A stretch of DNA of 17,999 nucleotides, taken from assembly GCA_015228695.1 (NCBI GenBank), contig JADGDA010000022.1, forward strand, positions 1-17,999, in the 5' to 3' direction. Positions 15,791 to 17,999 of the stretch are shown piece after piece. The number at the start of each line of letters is the position of its first letter. Within the stretch, counting starts at the first letter, position 1. Made by a program: the position numbers and the translations under genes. The notes under the pieces are model-generated. The model was not told where the DNA came from. It did not search any database and saw only the letters and a program-made list of their open reading frames with translations. Source of the stretch: Alphaproteobacteria bacterium (GTDB taxonomy: Bacteria; Pseudomonadota; Alphaproteobacteria; Rhodospirillales; Rhodospirillaceae).

Positions 15791-16186
15791 CTACTCGGCC
15801 GACTCGGCAGCCGGCTCCGCCGCCTTGGCGGCTTCCTTGGCTTCCGCCTCCGCCCTGGCCGCCACTTCCTTGAGGCGTTCCTGGGCCTTGGCCTTGGGCA
15901 GGCTCTTCTTGCTCTGCTTCGCCGGCTCGACCGCCACGATCAGGCCCTTCGACCCCAGGAAACGGGCCACGCGGTCCGACGGCTGCGCGCCGACGCCGAG
16001 CCAATGCTTGATGCGTTCCTCTTTCAGGACCAGACGGTCGGCATGGTCCTGGGGCAGCATCGGGTCATAGGACCCGACCCGCTCGATGAACAGTCCGTCC
16101 CGGGGCGAACGGGAATCGGCAACGACGATGCGATAGAACGGGCGCTTCTTGGCGCCGCCACGGGACAGGCGAATTCTCAGGGACAT
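15791..16186 (-). CDS. rpsP: Ribosomal protein S16 with Ala/Glu/Lys tail
   Basis: S16 is an early-binding 30S protein needed for assembly. Residues 1-82 are standard S16: MSLRIRLSRGGAKKRPFYRI, then VVADSRSPRDGLFIERVGSYDP, and LKEERIKHWLGVGAQPSDRVARFL. From about 95 a charged Ala-rich tail (KAKAQERLKEVAARAEAEAKE, then AAKAAEPAAESAE) extends the protein to 131 residues, compared with about 80-90 in E. coli-like S16. Such tails are seen in alphaproteobacteria. ATG 16186 has GGAG about 11 nt upstream. It lies 30 nt after ffh and 9 nt before rimM. Confidence 0.97.
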   Translation of the reverse strand: MSLRIRLSRGGAKKRPFYRIVVADSRSPRDGLFIERVGSYDPMLPQDHADRLVLKEERIKHWLGVGAQPSDRVARFLGSKGLIVAVEPAKQSKKSLPKAKAQERLKEVAARAEAEAKEAAKAAEPAAESAE

Positions 16187-16216
16187 CTGGCTTGTATCTC
16201 CATGGAGTGAATAAGG

Positions 16217-17689
16217 TTACTTCTTGCGGCCGCCCAGGCCGCCGGGAAAGCCTCGGGGAGCCATGCCCGGAAATCCGGGCGGCAGGCGCGGCAGACCGCC
16301 GCCGGGAGGCAGGGCGGGAAAGCCCTCGGGGGGCATTTCGGGCAGGCCGCCGCCGCCGCCGAACAGGCCGGAGAGCTTGCCCTTCATCCCCATCTTCTTC
16401 ACCTGCTTCATCATCAGGGACATTTGCTGATGCTGCTTGAGCAGGCGGTTGACGTCCTGCACCGAGACGCCGGAGCCGCCCGCGATGCGTTTCTTGCGCG
16501 AGGCCTTGATGATGTCGGGCCGCCGCCGTTCCTGGAGGGTCATCGACAGGATCACGGCTTCCTGGCGGGCCAGCATCCGGTCGTCGATCTTGGCCTCGTC
16601 GAGCTGCTTCTTGATCTTGCCGATGCCGGGCAGCATGCCGAGGATGCCCTTTAAATCGCCCATTTTCTTGACCTGCCGGATCTGGGCGAGCATGTCTTCC
16701 AGATCGAAGGACCCCTCCATCATCTTGAGGGCCATCTTTTCGGCGTCGGCCTGATCGATGGTGGCGGCGGCGCGTTCGACCAGCGACACCACGTCGCCCA
16801 TACCGAGGATGCGCCCGGCCAGCCGGTCGGGGTGGAAGGGCTCCAACTCGTCGATCTTTTCACCGACGCCCAACAGCTTGATCGGGCGTCCGGTCACCGC
16901 GCGCATGGACAGGGCCGCGCCGCCCCGGGCGTCGCCGTCCACGCGGGTCAGCACGATGCCGGTCACGCCCACCTTCTGGTCGAAGTCCCGGCTGAGATTG
17001 ACCGCGTCCTGGCCGGTCATGGCGTCCACGACCAGCAAGGTCTCGGTCGGCGTGACCGCGTCGCGCACGGCGGCGACCTCGGCCATCAACTCCTGATCGA
17101 TATGCAGACGGCCGGCGGTGTCCAGGATCACCACGTCGAAGCCGCCCCGCCGCCCCTCGTCCATGGCCCGCTTCGCGATGTCCACCGGCATTTGGCCGGA
17201 AACGATCGGCAGTGATTCGACCTCGATCTGACGGCCGAGCACGGCCAACTGCTCCTGGGCCGCCGGCCGGTAAACGTCGAGGGAGGCCAGAAGAACCTTT
17301 TTCTTTTGCCGTGTCTTGAGGAACAGGGCGATCTTGGCCGAGGTCGTGGTCTTTCCCGAGCCCTGGAGACCGACCATCAGGATCGGAACCGGAGGCGTCG
17401 ACGCCAGATTGAGGCCCTCGACCGCCGCCCCCAGCATGTCCACCAGGGCGTCGTGAACGATCTTGACCACCATCTGGCCCGGCGTGACCGACTTGACCAC
17501 TTCGGCGCCGACGGCGCGTTCCTTGACCTGGGCGATGAAGTCCTTGACCACCGGCAGGGCGACGTCGGCTTCCAGCAGGGCGACGCGGATTTCCCGCATC
17601 GCCTCGGCGACGTCGGCCTCGGACAAGGCTCCCCGGCGCTTCAGCCGGTCGAAGACCTGTCCCAGACGGTTGCTCAGGCTTTCAAACAT
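16217..17689 (-). CDS. ffh: Signal recognition particle protein Ffh (SRP54)
   Basis: Ffh with 4.5S RNA binds signal sequences on ribosomes and docks with FtsY for co-translational membrane insertion. The 490-residue product has the N domain (1-90) and a GTPase domain with G1 GLQGSGKTT (107-115), the DVYRPAA insertion-box segment (138-144), G3 DTAGR (190-194) and G4 TRVDGD (248-253). G4 has Arg where many species have Lys; I recall this as usual in alphaproteobacteria. The methionine-rich M domain (about 328-435) includes RIAGGSG, which contacts the RNA. A Gly/Pro-rich tail of about 50 residues ends the protein (441-490). The frame is open to 17749, but MFESLSNRLGQVF at 17689 is the canonical start. 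It lies 78 nt downstream of the histidine kinase stop. Confidence 0.97.
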   Translation of the reverse strand: MFESLSNRLGQVFDRLKRRGALSEADVAEAMREIRVALLEADVALPVVKDFIAQVKERAVGAEVVKSVTPGQMVVKIVHDALVDMLGAAVEGLNLASTPPVPILMVGLQGSGKTTTSAKIALFLKTRQKKKVLLASLDVYRPAAQEQLAVLGRQIEVESLPIVSGQMPVDIAKRAMDEGRRGGFDVVILDTAGRLHIDQELMAEVAAVRDAVTPTETLLVVDAMTGQDAVNLSRDFDQKVGVTGIVLTRVDGDARGGAALSMRAVTGRPIKLLGVGEKIDELEPFHPDRLAGRILGMGDVVSLVERAAATIDQADAEKMALKMMEGSFDLEDMLAQIRQVKKMGDLKGILGMLPGIGKIKKQLDEAKIDDRMLARQEAVILSMTLQERRRPDIIKASRKKRIAGGSGVSVQDVNRLLKQHQQMSLMMKQVKKMGMKGKLSGLFGGGGGLPEMPPEGFPALPPGGGLPRLPPGFPGMAPRGFPGGLGGRKK

Positions 17690-17718
17690 GATCGTCCACA
17701 AAGCAAAAATCGCCAGTG

Positions 17719-17732
17719 CGCGAGCCTTCGCG
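17719..17732 (-). terminator. Small hairpin after the histidine kinase gene, possible weak terminator
   Basis: In the 78-nt gap before ffh, the minus strand can form CGCGA-AGGC-TCGCG, a perfect 5-bp stem with a 4-nt loop. A run of five T follows after about 10 nt. The stem is short and the T run is displaced, so it may only attenuate readthrough from the kinase gene into ffh. It could also be chance. Confidence 0.22.
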
Positions 17733-17767
17733 GACTGACGGACCCCCAACGGGGATAATGCGGGAGG

Positions 17768-17999
17768 CTAGGCCCCGGAGGGGGAGAAGTCAAGGCGTTC
17801 CGCGCCCGGCGTTCCCGTCGAGGCCAGCGCCGGACGCTCGCCGGCGGAGATCAGGGTCACGCACAGGGAGGTCCGTCCCGCGACGGAGGTGTCCAGGGCC
17901 AGGGAACCCTTTTGGGGCCGGGCGATGAGCATCGCCGAGTAGGTGCCGAGTCCGGTGCCCTCCCGCTTGCCCGAGGCCACGAACTTGTCGAAAACCCGA
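17768..17999 (-). CDS. C-terminal end of a sensor histidine kinase
   Basis: Only about the last 77 residues are in the window; the N-terminus lies beyond the right edge. RVFDKFVASGKREGTGLGTY is the F and G2 boxes of a HATPase_c domain (F-box VFDKF and GTGLGTY), and SAMLIARPQKGSLALDTSVAG followed by TSLCVTL is the final strand-helix-strand of that fold. The last 25 or so residues (SAGERPALASTGTPGAERLDF) are a non-conserved tail with no receiver domain. Sensor input, phosphorylated His and cognate regulator cannot be seen. It is transcribed toward ffh, 78 nt away. Confidence 0.85.
   Translation of the reverse strand, partial: RVFDKFVASGKREGTGLGTYSAMLIARPQKGSLALDTSVAGRTSLCVTLISAGERPALASTGTPGAERLDFSPSGA

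Noticed and set aside
17690..17749. Upstream start for Ffh at 17749
   Set aside because: MFESLSNRLGQVF at 17689 is the usual Ffh N-terminus; the extra 20 residues fall in the intergenic region.

Overview
The window is GC-rich chromosomal DNA with dense, mostly overlapping or tightly spaced genes. The order ffh-rpsP-rimM-trmD-rplS followed by leuC-leuD-leuB, a SecB, an HpnN-type RND protein, Ala-rich ribosomal-protein tails and a TRVDGD G4 motif in Ffh all point to an alphaproteobacterium, probably of the Rhodospirillales type. This assignment is inferred from gene content and order, not from a database search. I see no transposase, integrase, phage gene or CRISPR array.

Layout. Positions 1-774 (minus) hold a short flagellin cut only at its C-terminus, with a good sigma70-like promoter (832-860) and two abutting 20-bp tandem repeats directly upstream of its -35 box. 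A tRNA-Ser(CGA) lies at 980-1069 (plus). secB (minus, 1192-1677) is divergent from a three-gene plus-strand operon (1814-6110). That operon encodes an HpnN-like RND/MMPL lipid transporter, a CDP-alcohol phosphatidyltransferase with an intact catalytic motif, and an HpnL/UPF0104-type flippase-like membrane protein. A Bax-like glucosaminidase-domain membrane protein (minus, 6107-7075) overlaps the flippase tail to tail by 4 nt. Next comes a plus-strand cluster (7323-10586): a 74-residue coiled-coil protein, an HlyD/DevB-type adaptor, a DevC/MacB-type permease and an ABC ATPase. The ATPase gene again overlaps leuB tail to tail by 4 nt.

From 10583 to the right edge everything is on the minus strand. 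Read in transcription order it is: the C-terminal end of a sensor histidine kinase, ffh, rpsP, rimM, trmD, rplS, leuC, a 68-residue unknown protein, leuD and leuB. Spacings range from 14-nt overlaps to 42-nt gaps from ffh onward, so protein-export and ribosome-maturation genes may be co-transcribed with the leucine pathway.

How the genes may work together. The left-centre part is dominated by envelope and lipid handling. The phosphatidyltransferase could make a phospholipid, the flippase-like protein could flip it, the RND protein could carry it toward the outer membrane, and the DevBCA-type exporter could move a related amphiphile. This link is inference. The hopanoid-family names rest on family resemblance, and no squalene-hopene cyclase or other hopanoid synthesis gene is in the window. 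The minus-strand block is conserved housekeeping; its unusual parts are the 68-residue gene inside leuCDB and the long low-complexity tails on L19, S16 and Ffh.
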